Positions 8,383 through 17,286 of a stretch of 38,435 nt of DNA are shown here, in pieces. A program made the translations under genes and the position numbers. The stretch is from Nitrospira sp. UBA5699 (GTDB lineage: Bacteria > Nitrospirota > Nitrospiria > Nitrospirales > Nitrospiraceae). Location: NCBI GenBank assembly GCA_002420105.1, contig DIHJ01000018.1, positions 1 to 38,435 of the forward strand, given 5' to 3'. Every line of letters starts with the position of its first letter. The stretch's first letter is position 1. Under the pieces are notes generated by a model. It did not search any database, was not told the DNA's origin, and saw nothing but the letters and a program-made list of their open reading frames with translations.

Positions 8383-9124
8383 AAGGCGCTCTCCTCCAGA
8401 CGGACCGGTGGCCCGGAGGCGGCCCTGGGCCCTGAACCGACGAAATCAACGCGGCCGACCGCCGGAACCCGATCGAGGCGTTCGGACCCCGCATCTTTCC
8501 CGGAACTGCTCCGCAATTTCCACATTCCTGACCGCATCGCCGTTTCGACCGGGCCAACGTCTTATGCAGTCCAGTTCCCCATTCAAGCCAGGCAGCGGGA
8601 ACGGGTTACCTTGTGCCTCGCTCCGCGTGACTGCTCTCCGTCGATATCCGTGCTCTCCCGGTCCCGTTCGAATCAGGTCTGCTACACTTTTGACGAACGA
8701 GGAGATCCGCTCCTGAGCCGCAGATTCCCGCGCCTCATGCGAAGAAGAAACGAGATCATCGTGAGCTCATTGGAGCAGCGCTTGCCACGCGGAGGTGGCG
8801 ATGCGCAATTTTGTCAGATCGGCATCATTTTGTCGCAACATGAACAGTCCTGTGCCGGATGGGTGCGGATGCTGTTGCCGAGACTGTCCCGTAAGAGGCT
8901 GAATCAACGAAGATTTCTTCTCCCGCCGATCCGCGCATTCAAGAAATATTCTTTGAGCACAACCTTTGCAGCCTTGCCGGTTGCCGTACTGCTCTGGTCA
9001 CAGAAGACTCACTTGTGCCGGAACCAGTGCCGATGCAGCAAATCAGATATTTCTAGGTACGCGGAGGAAAGAGTGGGAAAAGGGACGAAGAATCGGAACG
9101 AGCGCATCTAAAAGGAGGATGGGT
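8383..9124. other. Long intergenic region before the chemosensory cluster
   Basis: About 740 bp without a convincing gene. An open frame at 8611-9111 (+) has no ribosome site, odd composition and no recognisable motif, so I do not call it. The 8-bp sequence ATTTTGTC occurs at 8808-8815 and again at 8827-8834 (19 bp apart, about two helical turns), which could be paired half-sites for a regulator. No clear sigma-70, sigma-54 or sigma-28 promoter stands out. AAAGGAGG at 9111-9118 is the ribosome site of the next gene. Confidence 0.5.
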
Positions 9125-9862
9125 ATGAACGCAACACGGTTGAGCTGGCGGGTGTTGAGCGGGGTGACTGCCATGGCCCTGGCGCTCAGTGCGAGCCCAG
9201 GGTTCGCCGCAAACGAGGCTGAGGTGGCGGAGCACTTGATCGACTTGGTCAAGATCGGCCGTAGCGTCATGTCCGAGCAGATGGCCAACATCAATGATGC
9301 GTCGAAGGCGGACAAAGGGTTTACCGGCGACTATATGGCGGCGCAGGTGATCGAGCGGTTCAAGAAGAAGACCAAGATCGATCTGCGCATTCCGAATGCC
9401 GTGCCGCAATCCGGTCTCTATCTCGCGCTGGTCGAGGCGGAAAAAGACGTCGTGGACGAAGCGCAGCCGATCATCAATCGGGCGGGGATCGGGTTCAAAG
9501 GGTTCATTCCAGCCGTCTTTGCCCGAAAGACCGGAGAACACTTCTTCAAGAAAACCGGTGTCAAGCTGAAGCTCACGGGAATCGACTACCGCAACGTCAA
9601 CAACCGCCCGGATGACTTTGAAGCCGAAGTGCTGCGGATGTTCAACGACCCCCGTCATCCCAAGGGACAAACCTATGTGCGCAATACGATGCTCGACGGA
9701 AAACCCGTGCTTCGTATGATGGACCCGGAGTATGCCGGCGCATCCTGCTTGAACTGCCATGGGACCCCCAAAGGCGAGAAGGACGTAACCGGCGGTCGTA
9801 AGGAGGGGTGGAAGGAAGGTGACTTGGCCGGAGCCATCAGCGTCGTGCTCCCGCTCAAGTAG
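9125..9862 (+). CDS. Tll0287-like (DUF3365) heme-c periplasmic protein, putative sensor
   Basis: A 245-residue exported protein. A signal peptide at residues 1-27 ends at GFAANEA. One covalent heme-c motif, CLNCH, is at residues 208-212, near the C-terminus, and is followed by KEGWKEGDLAGAISVVLPLK. That order (helical PAS-like body, CxxCH, then a G-D-x-x-G-A-I-S tail) is typical of DUF3365/Tll0287-like domains, often found alone or as the sensor part of histidine kinases and chemoreceptors. I chose ATG 9125 because AAAGGAGG (9111-9118) lies 6 bp upstream; ATG 9119 directly abuts that site. It is the first gene of the chemosensory cluster, 60 bp before the response regulator, so it may present a redox or gas signal to the chemoreceptor. 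That link is inference. Confidence 0.85.
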   Translation: MNATRLSWRVLSGVTAMALALSASPGFAANEAEVAEHLIDLVKIGRSVMSEQMANINDASKADKGFTGDYMAAQVIERFKKKTKIDLRIPNAVPQSGLYLALVEAEKDVVDEAQPIINRAGIGFKGFIPAVFARKTGEHFFKKTGVKLKLTGIDYRNVNNRPDDFEAEVLRMFNDPRHPKGQTYVRNTMLDGKPVLRMMDPEYAGASCLNCHGTPKGEKDVTGGRKEGWKEGDLAGAISVVLPLK

Positions 9863-9922
9863 CGGATTCCAGGACAGTCGCATCAGTCCACGGTAACAAC
9901 CTAGAACCAAGGAGAGGCAACG

Positions 9923-10285
9923 ATGAGCAAGATCGTAGTGGTGGATGACTCTTATGCCGAACTGCAGGTGATTGAGGGCGTGTTGAAGGGGGCCAATCAT
10001 ACCGTGGTGTCGTTTCCGAATTCCGAAAAATTGGAAGACAAGGTGGTCGGCGAGAAGCCGGACTTGATCGTCATGGACGTGGTCATGCCGGGCCGCAACG
10101 GTTTCCAGGCGTGCCGAGACCTGAAGAACGACGACCGGACGAAGAGCATCCCCATCATCCTCTGCACGTCCAAAGGGAACGAAAGCGACAAGTTCTGGGG
10201 ACAACAGCAAGGCGCCAACGCCCACATCGTGAAGCCGTTCAAGGGCGAGGAACTGTTGGCGGCCGTCAAGCGCGTGCTGGGATAA
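9923..10285 (+). CDS. Single-domain response regulator, PilH/CheY-like
   Basis: A 120-residue stand-alone receiver. The acidic pair D8-D9, phospho-acceptor D52 (in LIVMDVVMPG), the Thr/Ser of CTSKG and the Lys of VKPF are all present, so it should accept phosphate. The segment FWGQQQGANAHIVKPFKGEE resembles PilH and cyanobacterial PixH-type regulators rather than flagellar CheY. A ribosome site, AAGGAGAGG, lies about 6 bp upstream. It is followed after only 5 bp by a cheW gene, so the two are surely co-transcribed. Its likely phosphate donor is the hybrid CheA encoded downstream. It has no output domain; it would act by binding a target, or as a phosphate sink. Confidence 0.92.
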   Translation: MSKIVVVDDSYAELQVIEGVLKGANHTVVSFPNSEKLEDKVVGEKPDLIVMDVVMPGRNGFQACRDLKNDDRTKSIPIILCTSKGNESDKFWGQQQGANAHIVKPFKGEELLAAVKRVLG

Positions 10286-10290
10286 CCGCC

Positions 10291-10815
10291 ATGACCCTCG
10301 CACAGAGTTCCCCCGCGATCGTGCCTGATTCAACGGAATCCGCCGCCTCTGGTTCCAGGGGCGGCGCCGCTCCCGCAGCGGGTCCCGCGACCATGCGTGC
10401 CGCGATCGTCTCACTCGGAGGGGAACTCTTTACGATCGATCTGCAAAACGTCCGGGAAGTGTTCGTGGTGGAATCCATCACTCCGGTTCCCGGCATGCCC
10501 TCCGGCCTGGTCGGCGTGACGAATCTTCGGGGAACGGTGGTCCCGTTGCTCGATCTGCGGCGAATGATCGGTCTTCCCGCCGAATCGGCGCTCAAGTATG
10601 CCGTTGTGCTCAAGCATGGCAATTGGCAAGTCGGTGTCCTGGTCGATACGGTTCCGGAAATTCGTACCTTGTCAAAGGACCAGTTCTTACCCGCTCCGAT
10701 CGGCACAGGGGATGGAGGGAATCCCTTCGTGTCGACCATGGTTAAGCTGGAGGACCGGCTACGGGGAGTCTTGGAAACGTCGGCGGTCCTCTCGCATTTC
10801 GAAGGCACTGGATAA
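10291..10815 (+). CDS. CheW-like coupling protein (PilI-like)
   Basis: A 174-residue scaffold protein that links chemoreceptors to CheA. After an Ala/Pro/Gly-rich leader of about 35 residues comes a full CheW domain: IVSLGGELFTIDLQNVREVF, ITPVPGMPSGLVGVTNLRGT, VVPLLDLRRMIGL, then VGVLVDTVPEIRTL. The GVTNLRGTVVPLLDLR block is the family signature. The reading frame is open further upstream, but ATG 10291, 5 bp after the regulator stop, fits the domain and operon spacing. The first of three separate CheW-like genes in this cluster, and the one with the most canonical sequence. Confidence 0.92.
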   Translation: MTLAQSSPAIVPDSTESAASGSRGGAAPAAGPATMRAAIVSLGGELFTIDLQNVREVFVVESITPVPGMPSGLVGVTNLRGTVVPLLDLRRMIGLPAESALKYAVVLKHGNWQVGVLVDTVPEIRTLSKDQFLPAPIGTGDGGNPFVSTMVKLEDRLRGVLETSAVLSHFEGTG

Positions 10816-10886
10816 CCGGAGAACGGCGTCACGATTCACAGCTCTCACGACCGGATCGGATTGCTACCTAGAAGGAGGAGATTCCC

Positions 10887-12761
10887 ATGCTGAGGCTCAA
10901 TGTCATGAAGCGGTTCGAAGACTTGAAGACGCAGGCGAAACTGCTGACAGTGTTCGGCTTGGTCGGTTTGATCATCCTGATCATGGCCTCACTGGGCGTC
11001 ATCACCAACAACCGGTTGAGCGCGCAGGCCGATACGATCTACGTGGACTATACGGTCCCGCTGGTCGAATTCAACAGTCTCTTGTTCAACGTCAACCGTC
11101 ACCACGAGACCTTGATCGACGTGGCCAGGTCGCCGCGCGCCAGCGACTTTGAAGCGGAGGTCAAGGCCCTGGCGCCCTACCGGGGTGAAGTGGAGCGGCT
11201 GCTCGGCAACTACGAATCGACGATTCTTCGCGTGTCGAGCAGCGGTCGAGACGAGGCGAAAGACCTCGTCGAACTCAAGACGGCGGTCACCAACTATTTC
11301 AATCAGGGCGAGGCGGCAGTGGCCGCCATCAGAGAGAGTTTCGAAAACCGGTCGTTGACCTCGAGTCAGGCGATTCAGATGCGTGAGTTGGGACAACTCG
11401 CGATCACCGTGAGCTTGGCTCCGGCCTATGAAAAGGTCGCGCAGCGTCACGCGGAGCAGATCAAGACGATGGCCGAAGTCGCCAAAGACCTCGCCGACGA
11501 ATCCAAGGCCATGGCGTGGAACGCCACCCTCATCCTGGTCGCCGGCGGTCTCGTTGCCGTGGCGTTGGGGTTGTCACTCGGTTACTGGGTGGCGCACAAG
11601 CTGTCTCTCGGTATCGGACTGGTTGCCAGCGTGGCCCAACAGGCCGCCAGCGGCAATTACCAGGCGCGCGCGAAGATCTCGTCAAAAGACGAACTCGGAC
11701 AGATGGCCACGTCGTTCAACACCATGTTGGACCGGATTACGGCCCTCGTCACCTCCGAAACCGAACGCGACGACATGCAGAAGCGGTTGATGAACTTCCT
11801 CGTGCTCGTATCCGACGTCGGTAAGGGGGACTTGACGAAGCGCGGCGAAGTGACCGCCGACATGTTCGGAAACCTCGCGGACGGGTTCAACCTCATGATC
11901 GCCCGGTTCGGCCAGTTGCTCAAGCAGGTGCGTGAGGCCGCCGAGCGGGTCAACAAGTCGGCCGGTACGCTCCGTGACAGCGCCGGTCAGATGGCCGGAA
12001 CGGCGAAACATCAGGCGGACGAATCCGTCAAGACGCTGAGCGCGGTCGAACAGTTGGCCGCTCAGATGCGTCAGGTCGCGGAAACCGCCGGCGCCTCGTC
12101 GGAATCGGCAAAACAGGTGTTGCAGGCGACGGAACGCGGTCGCGTCGCGGTGCAGGAGACCGTGCAGGACATGCAGAGCATCCGGGCCGCGGTGCAACGC
12201 ATGTCGAAGCAAGTCAAAGCCCTCGGCGACCGGTCGTTGGAAATTTCGCAGATCGTGTCGACGATTCGAGATATCGCCAATCAGACCAACCTGCTCGCGC
12301 TGAATGCCGCCATCGAGGCGGCCGGTGCCGGTGAGGCCGGGGCGCGGTTTGCGGTCGTCGCCGATCAGGTCAGAAAACTGGCCGAAAGCTCGACACAGGC
12401 CACGCGTGAAATTGCCGACCTCGTGAAGGTGATTCAGTCGGAAACGCAGGACGCCGTGATCGCGATGGAACAGGAGACCCAGGCGGTGGAGGCGGGATCG
12501 GCTTCCGCGTTGCGTACGGGTGAAGTGTTCAACGAAATTTCGGGGATTGCCCAGCGTTCCGCAGAGCTGGCGCAAACCATCGCGAGTTCCGCGGCCACAC
12601 AGACGGCCTCGACGGACCAGGTGGGTCGCTCGATTAAGGACTTCACCGGCGGCGCCATGGCGACGCAGAAGGCCACCGATGCCGCGCGGTTGACAGTCGA
12701 AGACATGGCGAAGCTCGCCGACAGTCTGACGGCCTCCGTGGCGCAGTTCAAACTGGCCTAA
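10887..12761 (+). CDS. Methyl-accepting chemotaxis protein (PilJ-like)
   Basis: A 624-residue chemoreceptor. The N-terminal membrane helix (about residues 18-40) and second helix (about 209-232) bracket a periplasmic region of about 168 residues that looks like a four-helix bundle. A HAMP domain follows (about 233-285), then a second HAMP-like segment with VGKGDLTKRGEVTADMFGNL, then the long signalling hairpin. The tip is QTNLLALNAAIEAAGAGEAG. The usual tip Arg (EAARAGE) is Gly480, and the next segment reads ARFAVVADQVRKL. No CheR-docking pentapeptide exists at the C-terminus. AGAAGGAGG lies just upstream of the ATG. It is the only receptor in the cluster and presumably signals through the adjacent CheW and CheA; its ligand is unknown. 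Confidence 0.93.
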   Translation: MLRLNVMKRFEDLKTQAKLLTVFGLVGLIILIMASLGVITNNRLSAQADTIYVDYTVPLVEFNSLLFNVNRHHETLIDVARSPRASDFEAEVKALAPYRGEVERLLGNYESTILRVSSSGRDEAKDLVELKTAVTNYFNQGEAAVAAIRESFENRSLTSSQAIQMRELGQLAITVSLAPAYEKVAQRHAEQIKTMAEVAKDLADESKAMAWNATLILVAGGLVAVALGLSLGYWVAHKLSLGIGLVASVAQQAASGNYQARAKISSKDELGQMATSFNTMLDRITALVTSETERDDMQKRLMNFLVLVSDVGKGDLTKRGEVTADMFGNLADGFNLMIARFGQLLKQVREAAERVNKSAGTLRDSAGQMAGTAKHQADESVKTLSAVEQLAAQMRQVAETAGASSESAKQVLQATERGRVAVQETVQDMQSIRAAVQRMSKQVKALGDRSLEISQIVSTIRDIANQTNLLALNAAIEAAGAGEAGARFAVVADQVRKLAESSTQATREIADLVKVIQSETQDAVIAMEQETQAVEAGSASALRTGEVFNEISGIAQRSAELAQTIASSAATQTASTDQVGRSIKDFTGGAMATQKATDAARLTVEDMAKLADSLTASVAQFKLA

Positions 12762-12812
12762 GGTCTGGTGTCCGCGGCGTCTCGGCGACGCCGCGGGTGA
12801 GAAAGGATTGGG

Positions 12813-15800
12813 ATGAGCTCCGAACTGGACCGGCAGGGCCTCCTCGATATCTTTGTCATGGAAGCCGCGGAAGCCATCGCGGCGCTTTCGGCGGCGGTGA
12901 ATCCTGCCGGCGACGCGCTGCCGACCCCGCAAGATCTCCAGAATCAATACGTATGGGCGCATAAAGTACGCGGAGCCTCCGGTATCTACGGCTTTGCGGG
13001 GCTCGCGCTGCTGGGGGAACTGCTCGAGTCCACGTTGGAACAGGCCGCCGTGATCGACCAGACCCTCTGGCCGAAAACCGTCGGCGCCTTACGCGGAATG
13101 GTGGAGGCCTTCCAGTCCCAACTAGAGAGCGTCAAGCAGGGCGGGCCGGAAGATCTGTCCGTGAGTGAACGATGGAAGGCGGAGGTGGCCGGTTTGCTGC
13201 CCGCCCCGCCTTCCGCGGCCTCCTCCGGCAAGGACATCCCGGATATCCTGCCGGCGGAGTACTTGGTCCCCACCATCGATGCGGAGGTGTTGTCGTATTT
13301 TGCCCCGGAAGCCGACGAATATCTCCAAACGCTGGAGGTGCTGGCCAACCGCCTCAAAGAAAACCCCGGCGATGCCGAAACGATCCAATCGCTCTATCGG
13401 ACGGCGCATACGCTGAAGGGCTCGGCGCACACGATCGGATTCAAGGTGATCGGAGACGTTGCCCATCCCATTGAAGCCTGCATGATTGCCGTGCGTGAAG
13501 GGGAGATTCCGGTCTCTCCCGTGCTGCTCGGGACGATCGGCGAGGCGATCAGCGTGATTCGTCTTCTAATGCGCCGAGACGACAGCAAGGTGTCCCAGCT
13601 CCGGCATGACGTGCCGGAGGTCACGGAGACGTTACAACAGATCCGCAACGGGGAGACGGTCGGAGTTCCTCCGATTCCCGCTGCCGCGGTCGCCCAGGAG
13701 AGACAGGAGGTCCAGGTGGCGACGGCCGTACTCGAACCTGCCTCCGAAACGAGCAGCGCCGAGACCGCCGCACCCGCACAGTTGACGGACGAGTATCTCA
13801 TGCCGCAACTGGACCCGGAGGTGCTGTCCTATTTTGCGCCGGAAGCCCAGGAGTACCTGGAATCCCTGGAAGCGCAACTCCTCCGCCTCGAAAAGGAACC
13901 GCAGAACCCGGAGCTGATCAATCAGCTCTTCCGGACCGCGCACACCCTCAAGGGCTCCGCCTACACCGTCGGATTTCAGTCGATCGGCGATCTGACCCAC
14001 TACGTTGAAGATTTTATGGGTGCGGTGCGGGAGGGCCGGATCAAAGTGCTGCCGGGGCATACCGACGTCCTGCTCAGATCCGTGGATGTCGTGCGGCTGC
14101 TCATGCGTCGCGACCCGACGCTGACCGGTACCGTGCGGCAGCGATTTGCCACCGCGATGGAGGGGCTCAAGCTTCTGGACCAACCTGTTCCCGCCGAGGC
14201 CGTCACCGCGTCACAAGCGTCGGTTGAGCCTGCAGCCGCCCCCTTTGTCAACCAAACGCGTGAGCAGCCGGATGCGGATCAGGGTAGAACCGCCGAGGCC
14301 AAAGGGAAGGATGCCGGAGGCGAGGATCGGGAGGTCATTCGCGTCAGCCGGGATCGCCTGGAGCGACTGCTGAATCTCGTCGGGGAATTGGTCATCGGCC
14401 GCGGACGGCTCGAACAACGGCTCCGCGTGCTGGAGCAGCTTTCCCAACAGGTGTTGGCGTGCAAGGTGCGCCTGATGGATTCGGTGCGCTCCTTCGAAGA
14501 AAAGCACACGTTCACCCTTCCCGCCACCGGGGGAGGATCGGCCGATCCGGGAAAGAACGGGGCCGGGGCTGCCGCATTGTCCGGGTTGAGTGATTTTGGG
14601 AGCCTGGAGTTCGACAAATACGACGATTTCAACATCCTTGCACGACGTATCAGCGAAGTGACGGCCGATATCTCCGAATCGATGACCCAACTGAGCGGGT
14701 CGATTCGCCGTTCGCACGAAGACATGAGCCAGTTGCAGCAGTTAACGCTCGGGATGCGGGATGAGATCGCGCGGGCGCGCATGGTGCCTATCGGCACGCC
14801 GTTCACCCGATTCCGTCGCGCGACTCGTGAGATGGCGAGAACAACGGGCAAGGAAGTGACTCTGGTGACGTCGGGTGAACATACCGAAGTCGATACGGGG
14901 GTGGTCGAACGCTTGGTGGATCCGCTGGTTCATCTGGTGCGCAACGCGGTCTACCATGGAATAGAGCCGGCCGCGTTGCGGGTGTCAAAGGGCAAGCCCG
15001 CCAACGGAACGATCTACCTCCACGCGGCCCATCGGGGCAACGCGGTGGTGATCGAGGTGGAGGACGACGGCGCGGGGCTTGATATCGAGAAGATCCGTGC
15101 GAAAGCCGTCGAGCGGGGGTTGGTCCGTGCGGACGTGGCCAAGAATCTGCCCGAGGCCGAAGCGATCAAATTCATCTTCATGCCGGGATTCTCAACGGCC
15201 GATCAGGTCGGAGACCAAGCCGGACGCGGCGTCGGCATGGACGTGGTCAAGCGGGTCATCGAGAGCATGAACGGCCACATCGATGTGGAGTCCGTGCGCG
15301 GCGTCGGGACAAAGTTCACCCTCCACCTTCCGTTGACGCTGTTGATCGCCACTGCGTTGATGGTACGCTGCGGCAATGAGCGGTACGGGATCCCGTTGCC
15401 GAGCGTACGTGAAGTGACCATGCTGACGGCCGGTTCGCTCCAGCAAATGGGGGAACGGGCGATGCTGCATATCGGAGACGAGGCCATCGACGTGCAGCCG
15501 CTGCAACAGCTGCTGTATCGAGGAAGCGCCGCACGGGTCGAGGCGGGGAGTCCGGTCGTAATCGTACGGACCGGTGCGGGGCCCATCGGCCTCGCCGTCG
15601 ACGAATTGCTGGGGCGGCAGGAAATCGTCATTAAGCCGATCGGTTCCCTGAAATCACTCGAGCGATCGAGTTTCGGTGGTGCAACCATCGATCCCGAAGG
15701 TCGCGTGATTCTCGTGCTGGATCCCGTCCGGCTGGTTTCCGGCGGCGAACAGGCCATGACCTCGCTGGATGTGTCGAACGCCGCTGCGTCAACCGCCGTC

Positions 15801-16229
15801 ACCGATGCTCCGGCGGAGGAAGTCCTGGCCGCGCCTGCGGTCGAGCAGAAAATTCTGTTGATCGACGATTCATTGAGTATCAGAAAATTCGTCGGTCGCA
15901 TGCTGGAGACGGCCGGATACGAAGTCGATACTGCGGTGGACGGTGAAGAGGGGCTGCGGAAAGCATCGGCCAGGAACTATCGTCTGATTCTGACGGATCT
16001 GGAAATGCCGAAGTTGAACGGATACGAGGTCATTCAGGCGCTGCGCAGCCGGCCGCAAACGCAGCAGACCCCGATCATCGTGATGACCACGCGGGCCGGC
16101 GACAAGCATCGGCAGATGGCGCTCAACATTGGGGCCAGTTCCTATATCGCGAAGCCGGTCGAGGAACGCGCGTTGATTCAAGAACTGGAGCGTTGGATCG
16201 GGCAGGAGTCGGCGGCGCGCAAGGGGTAA
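12813..16229 (+). CDS. Hybrid CheA histidine kinase with three Hpt domains and receiver (ChpA/PilL-like)
   Basis: A 1138-residue hybrid kinase. Hpt-like domains carry His50 (AHKVRGASG, the least canonical), His199 (AHTLKGSAHT) and His377 (AHTLKGSAYT). A dimerization helix follows (RLLNLVGELVIGRGRLEQRL, about 515-535), then the ATPase core with N711 in HLVRNAVYHGIE, EVEDDGAGLD (G1) and GRGVGMDVV (G2). Tyr714 sits where CheA usually has Asp; ChpA-type proteins vary here. A CheW-like domain spans about 845-985, and a receiver at about 1010-1130 has acceptor Asp1062 (LILTDLEMPK). The layout matches ChpA/PilL kinases of type IV pilus and alternative-function pathways, with fewer Hpt domains than P. 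aeruginosa ChpA. No P2 domain is seen. It sits 51 bp after the receptor gene. Domain limits are approximate. Confidence 0.93.
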   Translation: MSSELDRQGLLDIFVMEAAEAIAALSAAVNPAGDALPTPQDLQNQYVWAHKVRGASGIYGFAGLALLGELLESTLEQAAVIDQTLWPKTVGALRGMVEAFQSQLESVKQGGPEDLSVSERWKAEVAGLLPAPPSAASSGKDIPDILPAEYLVPTIDAEVLSYFAPEADEYLQTLEVLANRLKENPGDAETIQSLYRTAHTLKGSAHTIGFKVIGDVAHPIEACMIAVREGEIPVSPVLLGTIGEAISVIRLLMRRDDSKVSQLRHDVPEVTETLQQIRNGETVGVPPIPAAAVAQERQEVQVATAVLEPASETSSAETAAPAQLTDEYLMPQLDPEVLSYFAPEAQEYLESLEAQLLRLEKEPQNPELINQLFRTAHTLKGSAYTVGFQSIGDLTHYVEDFMGAVREGRIKVLPGHTDVLLRSVDVVRLLMRRDPTLTGTVRQRFATAMEGLKLLDQPVPAEAVTASQASVEPAAAPFVNQTREQPDADQGRTAEAKGKDAGGEDREVIRVSRDRLERLLNLVGELVIGRGRLEQRLRVLEQLSQQVLACKVRLMDSVRSFEEKHTFTLPATGGGSADPGKNGAGAAALSGLSDFGSLEFDKYDDFNILARRISEVTADISESMTQLSGSIRRSHEDMSQLQQLTLGMRDEIARARMVPIGTPFTRFRRATREMARTTGKEVTLVTSGEHTEVDTGVVERLVDPLVHLVRNAVYHGIEPAALRVSKGKPANGTIYLHAAHRGNAVVIEVEDDGAGLDIEKIRAKAVERGLVRADVAKNLPEAEAIKFIFMPGFSTADQVGDQAGRGVGMDVVKRVIESMNGHIDVESVRGVGTKFTLHLPLTLLIATALMVRCGNERYGIPLPSVREVTMLTAGSLQQMGERAMLHIGDEAIDVQPLQQLLYRGSAARVEAGSPVVIVRTGAGPIGLAVDELLGRQEIVIKPIGSLKSLERSSFGGATIDPEGRVILVLDPVRLVSGGEQAMTSLDVSNAAASTAVTDAPAEEVLAAPAVEQKILLIDDSLSIRKFVGRMLETAGYEVDTAVDGEEGLRKASARNYRLILTDLEMPKLNGYEVIQALRSRPQTQQTPIIVMTTRAGDKHRQMALNIGASSYIAKPVEERALIQELERWIGQESAARKG

Positions 16230-16283
16230 CGCGCTCCGTCGCCGCGAGAGGGTGCTCACGCTCGGTACGAAACTGATGGTCCT

Positions 16284-16802
16284 ATGAGCCTACGAGGTCA
16301 ATACAAGGCGATCGCCGCCGCAGTGCAGACCGCCAGCTTCCTGATCGTGCGGTTGGGCAGGAACTTCTGTGCCCTGCCTTCCCAGGGGGTGCGTGGCGTG
16401 TTGACCATCGAGGAGGCGGGGCGCGGGGAAACCGTGACGGCCGTCGGCATTGCCTATCGTGACGTCGACTTGGCGGGACGCCTCTCGGCCTCTCTTGATC
16501 ACACGCATCCGGACATGCGGACGGTTTTGTATTCCAACGGTCAGTCACACGGGGCCATTCGCGTCGAGGAAGTTATCGGCATGGTCGAGGTGGAGAGGGA
16601 GCAGTGCCGACCCTTGCCTCCGCATTTTCAGCGGGAAGAGCGCACCTGGATCTCCGGCACGATTTTCTTTCAGGAGCACCTGGCGCTGATTCTGAATCCC
16701 GAATGGATTCTCGGGGAACTCGGCGAGGCGTTGCCCGCTGGCTCCGCCGGAGTCCGGTCATACGGCGTTCCGCAATCGGAAGCGGGCGGTGCATCGTGTT
16801 AA
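16284..16802 (+). CDS. CheW-like protein, divergent
   Basis: A 172-residue protein of CheW-like fold, recognised from FLIVRLGRNFCALPSQGVRGVL at the start (as in CheW FxLxxxxxAxPxxxVRxVL), VGIAYRDVDLAGRLS in place of the GVxNLRGxxxPVxDL block, and IRVEEVIGMVEVE near the end. The central block is strongly divergent, so contact with CheA or receptor may differ from that of the first CheW. The last 25 residues are a Gly/Ser-rich tail. No strong ribosome site is visible before ATG 16284, so the start is uncertain; coupling to the upstream kinase gene 54 bp away is possible. Its stop overlaps the start of the next CheW-like gene. Confidence 0.8.
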   Translation: MSLRGQYKAIAAAVQTASFLIVRLGRNFCALPSQGVRGVLTIEEAGRGETVTAVGIAYRDVDLAGRLSASLDHTHPDMRTVLYSNGQSHGAIRVEEVIGMVEVEREQCRPLPPHFQREERTWISGTIFFQEHLALILNPEWILGELGEALPAGSAGVRSYGVPQSEAGGASC

Positions 16803-17263
16803 GAGCCGTGCGCCATCAGAAGCACGCCGTGAGCGCGAAAAAGTCCTGGAACGTCGTGGTGTTCTCCGTCGGAGGAACGAAGCTGGCCGCGAGGACGGAA
16901 GATGTGGGCGGGGTGGCTCCATGGATCGAACCGATTCCGGTTCCGAGTCGCACTCCGTTCGTCGGGTCGATGCTGAAGCGGGAAAAGGATGTCATGCCGG
17001 TCTATGATCTGGCCAAACAGCTGCATTGCGAACCGGAAGGGGAGTCGTTGCTCTGTCTGGTCGCTCGACATGTGGACGGCCCGATGGCGATATGTATCGA
17101 TTCGATCGTGCCGTCGCTTCACAGCGTCGATGTCGGTCAGATCAAGACGAGCAGGCGCGACGATTGTGAAATGCTGGGAAGTTTTGAAGATGACGGAAGG
17201 GAAATCGCGATCATCGCCCTCCATAGACTCGGTCGACGGCACCAAGACGACGTACGACCATAG
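16796..17263 (+). CDS. CheW-like protein, third copy
   Basis: A 155-residue protein with a CheW-like domain: WNVVVFSVGGTKLAARTEDV, IEPIPVPSRTPFVGSMLKRE, VMPVYDLAKQL, and ICIDSIVPSLHSVDV. The PVYDL and the Val/Ile strand pattern match the family. The usual GVxNLRG is replaced by FVGSMLKREKDVMPVYDL, a common variant of stand-alone CheW. I place the start at GTG 16796, which overlaps the previous stop by 7 bp and would allow translational coupling. The frame is open upstream inside the preceding gene, but those residues are a shadow. With the first CheW and the CheW domain of CheA there are four CheW folds in the cluster, so receptor arrays of mixed composition are possible (inference). Confidence 0.78.
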   Translation: MLRAVRHQKHAVSAKKSWNVVVFSVGGTKLAARTEDVGGVAPWIEPIPVPSRTPFVGSMLKREKDVMPVYDLAKQLHCEPEGESLLCLVARHVDGPMAICIDSIVPSLHSVDVGQIKTSRRDDCEMLGSFEDDGREIAIIALHRLGRRHQDDVRP

Positions 17264-17286
17264 ACTGATTGGGAAAGGAACTGCAC

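Noticed and set aside
8410..8431. GC hairpin after the adenosyltransferase (GGCCC with GGGCC)
   Set aside because: Short stem, 12-base loop and no T-run; may be incidental in GC-rich sequence.
8978..9003. Possible sigma-54 site (CCGG...CTGC) upstream of the chemosensory cluster
   Set aside because: GG and GC have the right spacing, but the flanking bases do not match TGGCAC and TTGCA; chance is likely.
8611..9111. 166-residue open frame in the long intergenic region
   Set aside because: No ribosome site, basic and Ser-rich random composition, no domain, and it ends at the ribosome site of the next gene.
11682..12962. 426-residue minus-strand frame opposite the chemoreceptor
   Set aside because: Composition dominated by Arg, His, Gly and Leu, no motif; the receptor on the plus strand is certain.
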